The notes under the pieces are model-generated. The model was not told where the DNA came from, made no database searches, and was given only the letters and a program-made list of their open reading frames with translations. This document shows positions 42,933 to 51,863 of a stretch of DNA of 54,767 nucleotides, one piece after another (the stretch's first letter is position 1; every line of letters starts with the position of its first letter). The stretch comes from RGDT01 sp964630925. Lineage in GTDB: Bacteria; Planctomycetota; Planctomycetia; Gemmatales; Gemmataceae. The translations under genes and the position numbers were made by a program. The DNA lies in NCBI GenBank assembly GCA_964630925.1, contig CAZVZK010000066.1, positions 1-54,767 of the forward strand, written 5' to 3'.

Positions 42933-45900
42933 GTGCGCGCGACGCTCTTGATGCTGGCGGCCATGGCGCTCGCGGCGGCCCCCCCGGCGGGGCCGCAGAA
43001 TGAGAAACAGGCGCGGATGCTACGCCAGCAGGCCAAGCGATGGGCCTCCAGCCAGGACGCGTGGGCCGCAGGCAAGCATGCCGACGCCATCGCGTATTTG
43101 GAGGAGGTGCTGCGCGTGGAGGTCACGGTCTTCGGGCCGTGGCACCGGGAAACGGAATCCACGGCGAAACGCCTCGCCGAATGGCTCGAGGCACGCGGCG
43201 AGTGGGGCCGGGAAGCGGGATACCGCCGGATGGTGATCGAAGCGCGGCGGCGGTTGGACGGAGAAGGGCACTGGAGGACGGTGGACGCCCGCTGGGATCT
43301 GGCTGAGGCGCTGGCCCGCCCCAAACGCACGCCCGCGCAGCAGGCGGCGTTCAACAAGGCCGTGGCGCTCAACCGGCAGGCGGACGACCTCTTCAATCGA
43401 GGGCGGGCGGCGGAGGCGGTCTCCTTGGCCCAACAGTCGCCGGCCCTCATCGCGCAGGCATTGGGTGAGAGGCATCCGATCTACGCGCGGAGCCTGGACA
43501 ACCTCGCGGGGCTGCTCTACGAGGCGGGACAATACCGTGCGGCTCTCCCTCCGCGGAGGCAAGCGCTCTCCCTCCGCAAGGAGCTGCAGGGGGAGCTGCA
43601 CCCCGATTACGCCGACAGCCTCCACAAGCTCGCCAACCTGTACCAGGCGCTGGGCGACTATCGAGCCGCCCTGGCCTTGTACAAGCAGGTCCTCCCCCTT
43701 CGCCGGGAGGTCCTCGGCACCGGACACCCGGACTACGCCCAGAGCCTCAACAACCTCGCCAACTTGCACCACGCCATGGGCGACGGGAAGGCCGCCGTCG
43801 CCCTGGCCCGTCAGGCACTCGAGCTGCGCCGGCGCGTGCTCGGGGAGCGCCACCCGGCGTATGCCGAGAGCCTGCATAACCTCGGCGCGATCCTCTACGA
43901 GCTGGGGGACCACGCGGCCCTGCCACTGCTTGAACAATCCCTCAAACTGCGAAAAGCAGTTCTCGGGGAGAGACATCCTCACTACCTCGCCAGCCTGGCC
44001 AACCTCGCCTCATACCACCGGAACAGGGGGGACATCGACGGCGCTCTCGACCTGGCCTCACGTGTCCTGTCGCTTCGCAAGAAGGCCTTGGGGGAGCGCC
44101 ACCCCGACTACGCCGCCAGCCTCACGACCCTCGGCATGATCCATCTCGGACGGGGGGACCACAAGGCAGCCCTGCCCTTGCTCGAAGCCGCCTTGAAGTT
44201 GCGTAAGGAGGTCTTCGGCGAGAGGCACGAGGCCTACGTCAACGGCCTGCACGGCCTCGCCAACTTGCACCGCACGATGGGGGATTACAAGGTCGCCCTC
44301 CCGTTGTACAGGCAGGGCCTCGCCATCAGCAAAGAGGCTCTCGGCGAGAAGTCCTCCTGGCATGCGGTGTCCCTCGCGAATCTTGGGGGGATTCATCAGG
44401 CCATGGGGGACAACGCCGCGGCGCTGCCGCTGTACTCGCAGGCCCTGGCGGTCTACAAGGAGGCGCGTGGCGAGAAGCACCCCGATTACATCGGCACCCT
44501 GAACAACCTCGCGAACCTGTATCAGGCGATGGGGGACCACAAGGGCGCGCTGCCGCTCTTCGAAAAATCCCTGGCCCTGGCCAAGGACGCCCTCGGCGAA
44601 AAGCACACCGATCATGCCCAGGTCCTCAACAACCTGGCCCTGGTCCACCAGGCCCTGGGAAATTACGAAGAGGCCCTCCGCCTCCAGAAGCAGGCGCTGG
44701 CGGGCCGCAAGAGCCTGCTCGGCGAGAAGCACCCCCATTATGGCGAAAGCCTGCACAACCTCGCCTTCCTGTACCAGGACATGGGCGACCCCAGGTCCGC
44801 CCTGCCCCTGTGCGAGCAGGCCAACAGTATCGCGAGAGAGGCGTTCGGTGAGCGGCACCCGGAGTATGCGAAGGGCCTGCATAACCTCGCCTATCTCCAT
44901 CAGGATCTGGGCCGACACGAGACGGCCCAACGCCTGTTCTTGCAGGCGTTGGCGATCATCAAGGACTCCCTGGGTGGGTGGCACCCTTCCTACGCCGCCA
45001 GCCTGCACAGCCTGGGCGTGCAGTCGCTGCGAATGCGACGGCCGGGGGCGGCGCTCGTGTTTCAAGAACAGAGCCTGGCCGTCACGCGCCGGCTATTAAC
45101 CGCCGACGCCTCGGTGCAATCCGAGCGCCAGCAGATCGCCGCCGCCGCCGCCCTCCGCTTCCGCCTCAACTGGCGGCTCTCCATGCCCGACGGGGACGCC
45201 TCCTTCAGCCACAACCACGTCCTGGCCTGGAAGGGGTCGGCCTTCGCCGCACAGCAGGCACGCCGACGCTTCGTCCTGGCGGACGCTCAGCCGGCCACTC
45301 GTGACCTGTCGATGCAGTTGCGGGACGTGACGCGGTCCCTGGCCCTGCTGAAGGACCGGAACGATGAGGGCTCCCGCAAGCGCACCGAGGGGTTGGCACT
45401 GCGGAAGCAGGAGCTGGAGTCCCGCCTCTCCTTCCTCAGCGCCGACTTCCGCCTCGCCGTGCGGCCGCCCACCAGCGAGGCGTTCCGCGCGTCGCTGCCT
45501 CGGGGGGCGGTGTTGATCGACCTCCTCGTCCACAACGGCCTCGACCCGGCGAGGCCGGCGGAGGGGCAGGCAGGGCGGCGCCGCCTCGTGGCGTGGGTGG
45601 TCCGCCACGACGCTGCCACGGCCCGGCTCGATCTCGGGCCGATGAAGCCCATCGAGGAAGACATCGTCGCCTGGCGGCGGGCCATCGGGAAGGGCGAAGG
45701 GAGCGAGGGCGCCGCACGACTCCGCGAGAGGGTCTGGTCCCCTTTGGAGAAATACCTCGCCGGCGCGAAGGTGGTCCTGATCTCGCCCGACGAGGCCCTC
45801 GGACGGCTGCCGTTCGCCGCCCTCCCCGGACGCGAGAAGGGGAAGGTGTTGCTGGAGGAGTGGGCGCTAGCCATCCTGCCGGTGCCGCAGGTGCTGACCC

Positions 45901-46736
45901 TGTTGAGGGAGCCGGTGAAGGGTAAGGCGTCGCTGCTGGCCCTCGGGGCCGTTGACTACGGCGAGGGGCGCGGGGGCTGGGAGACGCTGCCGTCAAGCGG
46001 CCCCGAGGCCGACGACGTCGCGGCCCGCTTCCGCGGGCAGTTCAAAGTCGATGCGTCCCGGCTGTCTGGCGCGAAGGCCACGAAGGCCGCGGTGACCGAG
46101 GCTCTGCCGAAGCACCGATCCGCGCACCTGGCCATCCACGGCTTCTTCGCGCCCCCGACCATGCGTCCTCACACTGAACACAAGGTCAAGGAGGCCCCCG
46201 GTCTGCTCGGGCGCGACGGCGTGTCGGGGTGGGATCCCGGCATGCTGTCCGGCCTGGTGCTGGCCGGCGCGAACCGTCAGAGGCCGGGGGACGACTGCAT
46301 CCTGACGGCCAGCGAGGTGGCGGAGATGGACCTGTCGGGTATGGAGCTGGCCGTCCTCAGCGCCTGCGAGACAGGCCTCGGCGAGCTCGCCGGCGGCGAG
46401 GGCATCCTCGGCCTGCAGCGCGCCTTCGCGGTCTCCGGCTGCAAATCAACGGTCACCAGCATGTGGAGCGTGGACGACGCCGCCACCAGCGTCTTGATGG
46501 AACGCTTCTACCTCCACCTCTGGGAGAAGAAGTTGTCGAAACTCGAATCCCTGCGTCAGGCGCAGCTCGACGTGCTCAGTCACCCCGAGTGGGTCGAGGA
46601 GAGGGTGAAGAAGTTACGAGGGATGCCCGGCCTGCGCGGCTCGGGCAAGTCGAGCGAGGTGGTGCCGGGCAAGAAGGAGCGTCGCAGCCTGATCGCCTGG
46701 TGGGGCGCGTGGCAGCTCAGCGGCGACTGGCGCTGA
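42933..46736 (+). CDS. TPR-CHAT protein (caspase-like protease domain)
   Basis: This 1,267-residue protein has a signal-like N-terminus (MRATLLMLAAMALAAAPPAG). From about residue 140 to 720 it contains about 14 kinesin-light-chain-type 42-residue TPR units ('A..LY.Q.L.....LGE.HP.YA.SL.NLA.LY..MGD...A'). After a helical linker comes a C-terminal CHAT domain (about 900-1260), the caspase/separase-like peptidase fold, with catalytic His1069 ('LAIHGFF') and Cys1145 ('LSACETGLG'), followed by 'GLQRAFAVSGCKSTVTSMWSVDD'. Start is GTG 42933, preceded by AAGGAGG (42919-42925). TPR-CHAT proteins include regulated proteases with TPR sensors; substrate and trigger are unknown here. If exported, it would act in the periplasm. 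Confidence 0.93.
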   Translation: MRATLLMLAAMALAAAPPAGPQNEKQARMLRQQAKRWASSQDAWAAGKHADAIAYLEEVLRVEVTVFGPWHRETESTAKRLAEWLEARGEWGREAGYRRMVIEARRRLDGEGHWRTVDARWDLAEALARPKRTPAQQAAFNKAVALNRQADDLFNRGRAAEAVSLAQQSPALIAQALGERHPIYARSLDNLAGLLYEAGQYRAALPPRRQALSLRKELQGELHPDYADSLHKLANLYQALGDYRAALALYKQVLPLRREVLGTGHPDYAQSLNNLANLHHAMGDGKAAVALARQALELRRRVLGERHPAYAESLHNLGAILYELGDHAALPLLEQSLKLRKAVLGERHPHYLASLANLASYHRNRGDIDGALDLASRVLSLRKKALGERHPDYAASLTTLGMIHLGRGDHKAALPLLEAALKLRKEVFGERHEAYVNGLHGLANLHRTMGDYKVALPLYRQGLAISKEALGEKSSWHAVSLANLGGIHQAMGDNAAALPLYSQALAVYKEARGEKHPDYIGTLNNLANLYQAMGDHKGALPLFEKSLALAKDALGEKHTDHAQVLNNLALVHQALGNYEEALRLQKQALAGRKSLLGEKHPHYGESLHNLAFLYQDMGDPRSALPLCEQANSIAREAFGERHPEYAKGLHNLAYLHQDLGRHETAQRLFLQALAIIKDSLGGWHPSYAASLHSLGVQSLRMRRPGAALVFQEQSLAVTRRLLTADASVQSERQQIAAAAALRFRLNWRLSMPDGDASFSHNHVLAWKGSAFAAQQARRRFVLADAQPATRDLSMQLRDVTRSLALLKDRNDEGSRKRTEGLALRKQELESRLSFLSADFRLAVRPPTSEAFRASLPRGAVLIDLLVHNGLDPARPAEGQAGRRRLVAWVVRHDAATARLDLGPMKPIEEDIVAWRRAIGKGEGSEGAARLRERVWSPLEKYLAGAKVVLISPDEALGRLPFAALPGREKGKVLLEEWALAILPVPQVLTLLREPVKGKASLLALGAVDYGEGRGGWETLPSSGPEADDVAARFRGQFKVDASRLSGAKATKAAVTEALPKHRSAHLAIHGFFAPPTMRPHTEHKVKEAPGLLGRDGVSGWDPGMLSGLVLAGANRQRPGDDCILTASEVAEMDLSGMELAVLSACETGLGELAGGEGILGLQRAFAVSGCKSTVTSMWSVDDAATSVLMERFYLHLWEKKLSKLESLRQAQLDVLSHPEWVEERVKKLRGMPGLRGSGKSSEVVPGKKERRSLIAWWGAWQLSGDWR

Positions 46737-46867
46737 CGGCGCCGCCCGCCCAACCCATACCACCGCGCCACCTCTCATCCCTCGCCCCCCTCCCCCATCT
46801 TGCAACGCGCCCGCCCGGCGCGGCAGAATGAGAGGCGTCAGATAGCCGACCCGGCGGGGAGGGGATC

Positions 46868-47737
46868 ATGGGGCAGTGGCGGAAGTTGGCGGGCCTGCGC
46901 CTGCTCATCACCGGGGCGTCGCAGGGCATCGGTAGGGCGATGGCCCTTGAGGCGGCCAAACAGGGCTGTGTCGTCCTGGCGGCGGCCCGCAACGCCGACC
47001 TCCTCGCCGAATTGCAGGCCGAGGCGAAGGGGCTTGGTAAGACCGTCCACACCGTCAAGGCCGACGTGACCGATCCGGAGGAGCGGCAGGCGATGGCCGA
47101 CGCCGCCGTGCGCCTCATGGGCGGCCTTGACGTGCTGGTGAACAACGCCGGCATCGGCGCGACCGGCCATTTCGCCGACGCCGACGAGGAGCGTCTCCGC
47201 CGCATCTTCGAGGTGAACTTCTTCGGGACGACGGAGACGACGCGCGTCTGCCTGCCGCTGTTGAAGCAGGGCAGGACGCCGGCCATCCTGAACATCTCCA
47301 GCATCGCCGGCCGCCGTGGCATCCCCGCCCGCGGCGACTACGCCGCCAGCAAGTTCGCCGTGCAGGGCTTCAGCGAGGCGCTGCGCGCCGAATTGGCCAA
47401 GGACGGCATCGACGTGCTGCTGCTCAACCCCGGCCTGACGATGACGAACTTCTCGAAGAACATGATCGAGCAGAAGGCCAAGGTGCAGCTCGACCACATG
47501 CGTGGCATGACGAGCGAGCAGGTGGCCCAGGCCGCCCTCAGCCAGCTCTCATGGGGCACGAACGAGGTGACGCTGACCTTCCAGGGCCGGCTGCTGCTGT
47601 TCGTGAACCGCTTCTTCCCGTGGTTCATCGACTGGTTCTCGAAGCGGCGCGTGCGCTCGCTGTTCAAGGAGGAGATGGAGGCGCGCAAGGCCGGCCTGCC
47701 GCTGCCCAGGGTGGACGCCGAGAAGTCGGCCTCGTGA
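46868..47737 (+). CDS. Short-chain dehydrogenase/reductase
   Basis: This 289-residue NAD(P)-dependent SDR has the cofactor motif 'LITGASQGIGRAMA' (TGxxxGIG), 'LVNNAGIGATGHF', catalytic Ser in 'LNISSIAGRRG', and Y-x-x-x-K in 'YAASKFAVQGF'. The 'GLTMTNFSKNM' loop matches the classical SDR C-terminus. A C-terminal hydrophobic stretch (about 235-255, 'GRLLLFVNRFFPWFIDWFS') may associate with the membrane, as in SDRs acting on lipids. Substrate unknown. GGGGAGGGG precedes the ATG. It is 131 bp after the TPR-CHAT gene, same strand. Confidence 0.92.
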   Translation: MGQWRKLAGLRLLITGASQGIGRAMALEAAKQGCVVLAAARNADLLAELQAEAKGLGKTVHTVKADVTDPEERQAMADAAVRLMGGLDVLVNNAGIGATGHFADADEERLRRIFEVNFFGTTETTRVCLPLLKQGRTPAILNISSIAGRRGIPARGDYAASKFAVQGFSEALRAELAKDGIDVLLLNPGLTMTNFSKNMIEQKAKVQLDHMRGMTSEQVAQAALSQLSWGTNEVTLTFQGRLLLFVNRFFPWFIDWFSKRRVRSLFKEEMEARKAGLPLPRVDAEKSAS

Positions 47738-47760
47738 TCCATGTGAAGTAGAGTCGTCCT

Positions 47761-47873
47761 CGGATCACACGGATGACGTGGATAACAGCCAGGACAAGAG
47801 GCAGGCAGGGAGAAGACGCGATGGCCTTCTGTCTGCCTGCTTTGGTTCTGATCCGGTTGATCCGTGTGATCCG
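47761..47873. repeat. Long imperfect palindrome between convergent genes
   Basis: CGGATCACACGGAT (47761-47774) is the exact reverse complement of 47860-47873. Inside it, GCAGGCAG (47801-47808) pairs with CTGCCTGC (47833-47840), and AGAAG (47811-47815) with CTTCT (47826-47830), giving a nested stem. It lies between the convergent SDR and polyprenyl synthase genes and is lower in GC than the genes around it. It may be a dispersed intergenic element and may also block read-through. Confidence 0.75.
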
Positions 47874-47895
47874 TGGACAATTGCTTCTTCGCGGC

Positions 47896-48894
47896 TCACG
47901 CCTCGCGCTGCACGACGCGGTCCGTCATCGCCTCCAGGATCAGCCGGCACACCGACGGCGGCAGGCATCCCAATTCACGCCGCGCCCTGGCCGATAACTC
48001 CAGGGCCACACAGCGGGCGTAATCCACCGAGCCGGACTCCTCCAGCAGCGGCCGTAGCGTCTCGCGACGGCGCACGCCGTCGGCGGACAGGATCGCCCGC
48101 ACGCGCTCGCCGATGCCCGGCTGCCGCAGGGCGTGGAGCAGCGGCAGGGTGAGCTTGCCCTGCTCGATGTCGGTGCCCAGTGACTTGCCAGCCAGTGTCT
48201 CGCTGCCGACGATGTCGAGCAGGTCGTCGGCGATCTGGAACGCCTGCCCCACCCACCGCCCGAACCGCTCCAGCGCCTCCACCACCTCGGGCGACGCCCC
48301 GGCGTACATCGCCCCCAGGCGGGCGCAGCAGGCGGTCAGCTCCGCCGTCTTGCCGTCGATGATGTCGAAGTACTCCGCCTCGGTCAGCGCGAAGTTGCCC
48401 CGGTTCAGCACCTGGGTCAATTCGCCCTCGCAGACGCGGTTGGTGGCCGCCCCGATGATCTCGCACGCCCTGGCGTCGCCGACCGTGGCCGACAGGTGGA
48501 AGGCGTGCGTGAACAGGTAATCGCCGAGGAGGACCGCCGTCTGCGTGCCCCACAGCGAGTTGACGGTGGTCACGCGGCGGCGGACCGTGGCGTTGTCCAG
48601 CACGTCGTCGTGGACGAGCGTCGCGGTGTGGATCATCTCGACGACGGCGGCGAGCGTATGGTGGGCCGGCGCCACCTTGCCGCAGGCGCGGGCGACGAGC
48701 AGCAGCAACACGGGCCGCAGCCGCTTGCCGCGATACAGGCGCGTGTGCCCGGCCACCTCCTCGACGCGCTGGCGCGGGTTGCGGAGCGAGCGTGCGAGGA
48801 TGCGTTCGACCTCCTCCAGGTCGCCAGCGATGGGGGCGTGGATGTCGAAGGGTGCCGCCACGGCCGGGGGCGGCGCGGACAGGGTGGCGTTCAT
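47896..48894 (-). CDS. Polyprenyl diphosphate synthase
   Basis: This 332-residue trans-isoprenyl synthase has the first Asp-rich motif DDVLD ('LVHDDVLDNATVRRR') and the second DDLLD ('FQIADDLLDIVGS'), with the conserved 'GKRLRPVLLLL' near residue 55 and 'KTAELTACCARLGAMYAG'. Chain length is not set by sequence alone. The similarity to octaprenyl/heptaprenyl synthases suggests quinone side-chain or undecaprenyl-like lipid synthesis. It converges with the SDR gene. A MoaC-like gene lies 85 bp upstream on the same strand. Confidence 0.92.
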   Translation of the reverse strand: MNATLSAPPPAVAAPFDIHAPIAGDLEEVERILARSLRNPRQRVEEVAGHTRLYRGKRLRPVLLLLVARACGKVAPAHHTLAAVVEMIHTATLVHDDVLDNATVRRRVTTVNSLWGTQTAVLLGDYLFTHAFHLSATVGDARACEIIGAATNRVCEGELTQVLNRGNFALTEAEYFDIIDGKTAELTACCARLGAMYAGASPEVVEALERFGRWVGQAFQIADDLLDIVGSETLAGKSLGTDIEQGKLTLPLLHALRQPGIGERVRAILSADGVRRRETLRPLLEESGSVDYARCVALELSARARRELGCLPPSVCRLILEAMTDRVVQREA

Positions 48895-48979
48895 GCGACA
48901 CCTCGCTGGGTTTCAGAACTTTCAGTCACGGGTGAATCCTACAGCGACACGGAGGCGGGGGCAACGTGGCAAGGGCGAG

Positions 48980-49456
48980 TTACGCGGGCGCGATCCAGTC
49001 GCCGCCCTTGCCGCCGCTCTTGAACTCCAACCGCACACGCTCGACGCTCATAACGCGGTCGATGGCCTTGCACATGTCGTACACCGTGAGGGCCGCGATG
49101 CTCGCCGCCGTCAACGCCTCCATCTCGACGCCGGTCCGCCCGAACGTGCGGGCCGTCGCGTCGATGCGGAGGGTGGTCTCGTCGGGGAAGGAGAACTCGA
49201 CCGTGGCGCCGGTGATGGGCAGCGGGTGACACAGCGGGATCAGATCGCCGGTGCGTTTGGCCGCCATGATGCCGGCGAGGCGGGCGACGCCGAGGACGTC
49301 GCCCTTGGCGGCGGTGCCGGCCTTGATGACGCGGAGGGTCTCGGCGGCCATGCGGACGATCGCGGACGCGCGGGCCTCGCGGTGTGTCTCGGGCTTGGAC
49401 GTGGTATCGACCATGCGGGCGGCGCCGACGTCGTCGAAGTGCGTCAATTCACCCAC
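48980..49456 (-). CDS. moaC: Cyclic pyranopterin monophosphate synthase MoaC
   Basis: This 158-residue enzyme of molybdenum cofactor synthesis converts 3',8-cyclo-7,8-dihydro-GTP to cyclic pyranopterin monophosphate. Conserved blocks are 'ARMVDTTSKPETHREARASA', 'GDVLGVARLAGIMAAKRTGDLIPLCHPLPIT', 'GVEMEALTAASIAALTVYDMCKAID' and the terminal 'KSGGKGGDW', holding the catalytic Lys and Asp. I start at GTG 49456, two bp after the rhodanese stop; a TTG at 49447 is possible. The MoaA and other Moco genes are not nearby. Confidence 0.95.
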   Translation of the reverse strand: MGELTHFDDVGAARMVDTTSKPETHREARASAIVRMAAETLRVIKAGTAAKGDVLGVARLAGIMAAKRTGDLIPLCHPLPITGATVEFSFPDETTLRIDATARTFGRTGVEMEALTAASIAALTVYDMCKAIDRVMSVERVRLEFKSGGKGGDWIAPA

Positions 49457-49458
49457 GG

Positions 49459-49830
49459 TCAGTACCTCGGCACGCTGGGGTCGATGAACGCCGACCAGGC
49501 GTCGATCCCGCCGGCGAGCGAGACGACGTTCCTGACGCCGTGCTGGATGAGGATGGCGGCGCCCATCTGCGAGCGCATGCCATGATGGCAGTAGACGACG
49601 ACCTCGGCCCCGTCGGGGATGCGGGGGAGCAGGCCCTCCATCGCGCCGGCGAGGCGGTTGAGCGGCTCGAGGACGCTGCCCTCCAGCTTCGCCTGCTCGT
49701 GCTCCCAGGGCTGGCGCACGTCGAGGAGGAAGAGGCGGGCGCCGGCCTGCTGCTTCTCGCGCAGCTGCCGCACGGTGATCTCCGGCACGCCGCCCTCGGA
49801 CGGCGGCCACGACTCGCGTTGTCGGCCCAT
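49459..49830 (-). CDS. Rhodanese-domain protein
   Basis: This 123-residue single-domain rhodanese has an active-site loop 'YCHHGMRSQ' with Cys as the persulfide carrier, preceded by 'FLLDVRQPWEHEQAKLEG' and followed by 'VRNVVSLAGGIDAWS'. It transfers sulfur from thiosulfate or a persulfide donor. Placed directly before moaC (2 bp apart), it may help sulfur delivery to the molybdenum cofactor, but this is only inferred from position. It is cytoplasmic; no signal peptide. Confidence 0.92.
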   Translation of the reverse strand: MGRQRESWPPSEGGVPEITVRQLREKQQAGARLFLLDVRQPWEHEQAKLEGSVLEPLNRLAGAMEGLLPRIPDGAEVVVYCHHGMRSQMGAAILIQHGVRNVVSLAGGIDAWSAFIDPSVPRY

Positions 49831-49948
49831 GATGCGGGGTGTCCTTCGGGGCGTAAGGTTGGTGTAGCGATGGCAGGGGTGGTGTCACGCCTTCCTGTAC
49901 GGGCCGTACCTGGTTCGGGTCGGCGGATCCCGGACGGGAGGTCTGACG

Positions 49949-50143
49949 ATGGGCGTTCGCAGCGAGATCAAGGGTATCCTCGGTGAGCTTAAGGGCGCCC
50001 GCGGCTGGCACCATCGCTGCTGTCGGGGCCTTGTGAAAAGCGAGATCAAGAAGGCGCACCGCGCCATCCGCCATTCCGTCAAGCGCCAACTGGCCGCCGG
50101 ACGGGAGCCGGCCGTACTCCGCTCCCTCGGGTATCTCTGCTAG
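49949..50143 (+). CDS. Small basic protein of unknown function
   Basis: This 64-residue basic protein (Arg, Lys and His rich) is predicted as two amphipathic helices joined at 'WHHRCCRGLVKSEIKKAHRAIRHSVKRQL'. Its strongest support is a clean Shine-Dalgarno GGGAGG (about 49935-49940) 8 bp upstream of ATG 49949. No match is known. It converges with the amidohydrolase gene (stops 15 bp apart). It may bind nucleic acid or another anionic partner; I cannot say. Confidence 0.5.
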   Translation: MGVRSEIKGILGELKGARGWHHRCCRGLVKSEIKKAHRAIRHSVKRQLAAGREPAVLRSLGYLC

Positions 50144-50157
50144 GAGGCCCACCGCCC

Positions 50158-51702
50158 TCACCTCCCGACCCCACGCACCGCCCGGCCCGGCACGCGCCCC
50201 GTCACCTTGCCCGCCTCGATCACCGCCTCGCCGTTGACGAGAAGCCAGCGCACGCCCTCCGCATACCGGTGCGGCTTGTCATACGTCGCCAGATCGCGGA
50301 ACGCCTTCGGGTCGAACACCACCACGTCCGCCCATTGTCCGCTCCGGATGTACCCGCGATCCTTCAGCCGCAGGATGTCCGCCGGCAGGCCCGACGCGCT
50401 CCGCACCGCCTGCTCCACGGTCAGGCGCTTCTCCTCGATGGACAGCCGGCCGATCTTCCGCGGGAACGTCCCGTAACTGCGCGGATGCGGCACCGTCGCC
50501 TTGTCCGGCACCATGCTCGACCCGTCGCTCGCCGTCGCCACCCACGGCTGTCGCATGATCAGCCGCACGTCGTCCTCGTGCATGCCGAAGTTGACGATCT
50601 GCGCCCCGCCGTTGCGCTCGATCTCCAGGGCGATCTCCAGCGCCGGCCGCTTCTCCAGGGCCGCGACCTCCGCCAGCGACTTGCCCTGCCACGCGGGCCG
50701 CGGCGCGTAGCGTGCGATCTTCACCGACGCCCCGCCGTCGCGGCGTTTGATCGCCGCCGCGATGGCGTCCTGCACGTTCTTCTCCTTGAGCCGCGCCTGG
50801 TAATCCTCCTTCTCGCCCTCGCGGAACCGCGCCGGCACCAGGGTCGCCGACAGCGACGTGCTGCTGGCCGCGTACGGGTACTGGTCCGCCGTCACCACCT
50901 GCCCCTTCTTCCGCGCCGCGTTGATGGCCCCGATGATGTCGCCGGCCTTGCCCCAGGCGCTCTTTCCCGACGCCTTCAGGTGTGAGATGTGGACCGGCAG
51001 CCGGCCCTCGCGGCCGATGCGCAACGCCTCCTCGATGGCCTGCACGACGCCGGCGCCCTCGTCGCGGATGTGGCTGGCGTACAGCCCGCCGTGCTCGCCC
51101 ACCACCTTCGCCAGCTCGATCAGCTCGTCGGTCTTCGAGTACGCGCCGGGGTTGTAGATCAGCCCCGTCGCCATGCCGCAGGCGCCGTCCTTCATCCCCC
51201 GCGCGACCAGGTCACGCATCTTCGCCAGCTCCGCCGCCGTGGGCGCGCGGTTGGCGTTCTTCATCACCTGACGGCGGACGCTGTTGTGCGGGATCAGGTG
51301 CAGCACGTTCGTCCCGATGCCGCCCTCCGTCAGCGCCGCGAAATACCCCGCCACGTCCGCCGGCCCGGCGCCGCAGTTGCCCGTCACCACCGTCGTCACG
51401 CCCTGATGCAGGAACGACCGGTTCTCGCGTGTCGCCTTCTTCTGGAGCGGGTAGTCGCTGTGGCTGTGCAGGTCGATGAATCCGGGGGCGACGATCAGCC
51501 CGCGCGCATCAATCCGGCGGACCGGGCCGGCCACGCCGAACGCGCCCACGGCGACGATCCGCCCGACCCTGACGGCCACGTCGCCGACGAAGGCCGGCCC
51601 TCCGGTGCCGTCGATGACCAGGCCGCCGGTGAGCAGCACGTCGGCGGACACGACGGGCGGGGCGGCGCCGGCGCACAGGCCGGCCAGGAGGATCGTCAGC
51701 AC
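50158..51702 (-). CDS. N-acyl-D-amino-acid deacylase-like amidohydrolase
   Basis: This 514-residue exported enzyme (signal peptide 1-13) belongs to the amidohydrolase superfamily. Metal ligands appear in 'APGFIDLHSHSDYPL', 'TGNCGAGP' (metal-bridging Cys as in D-aminoacylase), 'ASHIRDEG', 'PVHISHLKASG' and 'TASDGSSM'. The order fits D-aminoacylase, which hydrolyses N-acyl-D-amino acids. An envelope location suggests a role in D-amino acid or peptide scavenging, which is an inference. It converges with the small basic gene. Confidence 0.9.
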   Translation of the reverse strand: MLTILLAGLCAGAAPPVVSADVLLTGGLVIDGTGGPAFVGDVAVRVGRIVAVGAFGVAGPVRRIDARGLIVAPGFIDLHSHSDYPLQKKATRENRSFLHQGVTTVVTGNCGAGPADVAGYFAALTEGGIGTNVLHLIPHNSVRRQVMKNANRAPTAAELAKMRDLVARGMKDGACGMATGLIYNPGAYSKTDELIELAKVVGEHGGLYASHIRDEGAGVVQAIEEALRIGREGRLPVHISHLKASGKSAWGKAGDIIGAINAARKKGQVVTADQYPYAASSTSLSATLVPARFREGEKEDYQARLKEKNVQDAIAAAIKRRDGGASVKIARYAPRPAWQGKSLAEVAALEKRPALEIALEIERNGGAQIVNFGMHEDDVRLIMRQPWVATASDGSSMVPDKATVPHPRSYGTFPRKIGRLSIEEKRLTVEQAVRSASGLPADILRLKDRGYIRSGQWADVVVFDPKAFRDLATYDKPHRYAEGVRWLLVNGEAVIEAGKVTGRVPGRAVRGVGR

Positions 51703-51863
51703 GGGGCACCTCGGGGGCTCGGTTTGAAGGCGTCGGGGCGATTGTAGGGGCGCGGATGGCCGCCGGCGCTTCCCCTCGGCCAGGCAACGGCCGGCGCGTG
51801 GTGTCGGCGGGGTTTACCCTTCCCGGTGGGCCGGCTCGTGCCCCGATCCAAGGGAGGTGCTGC

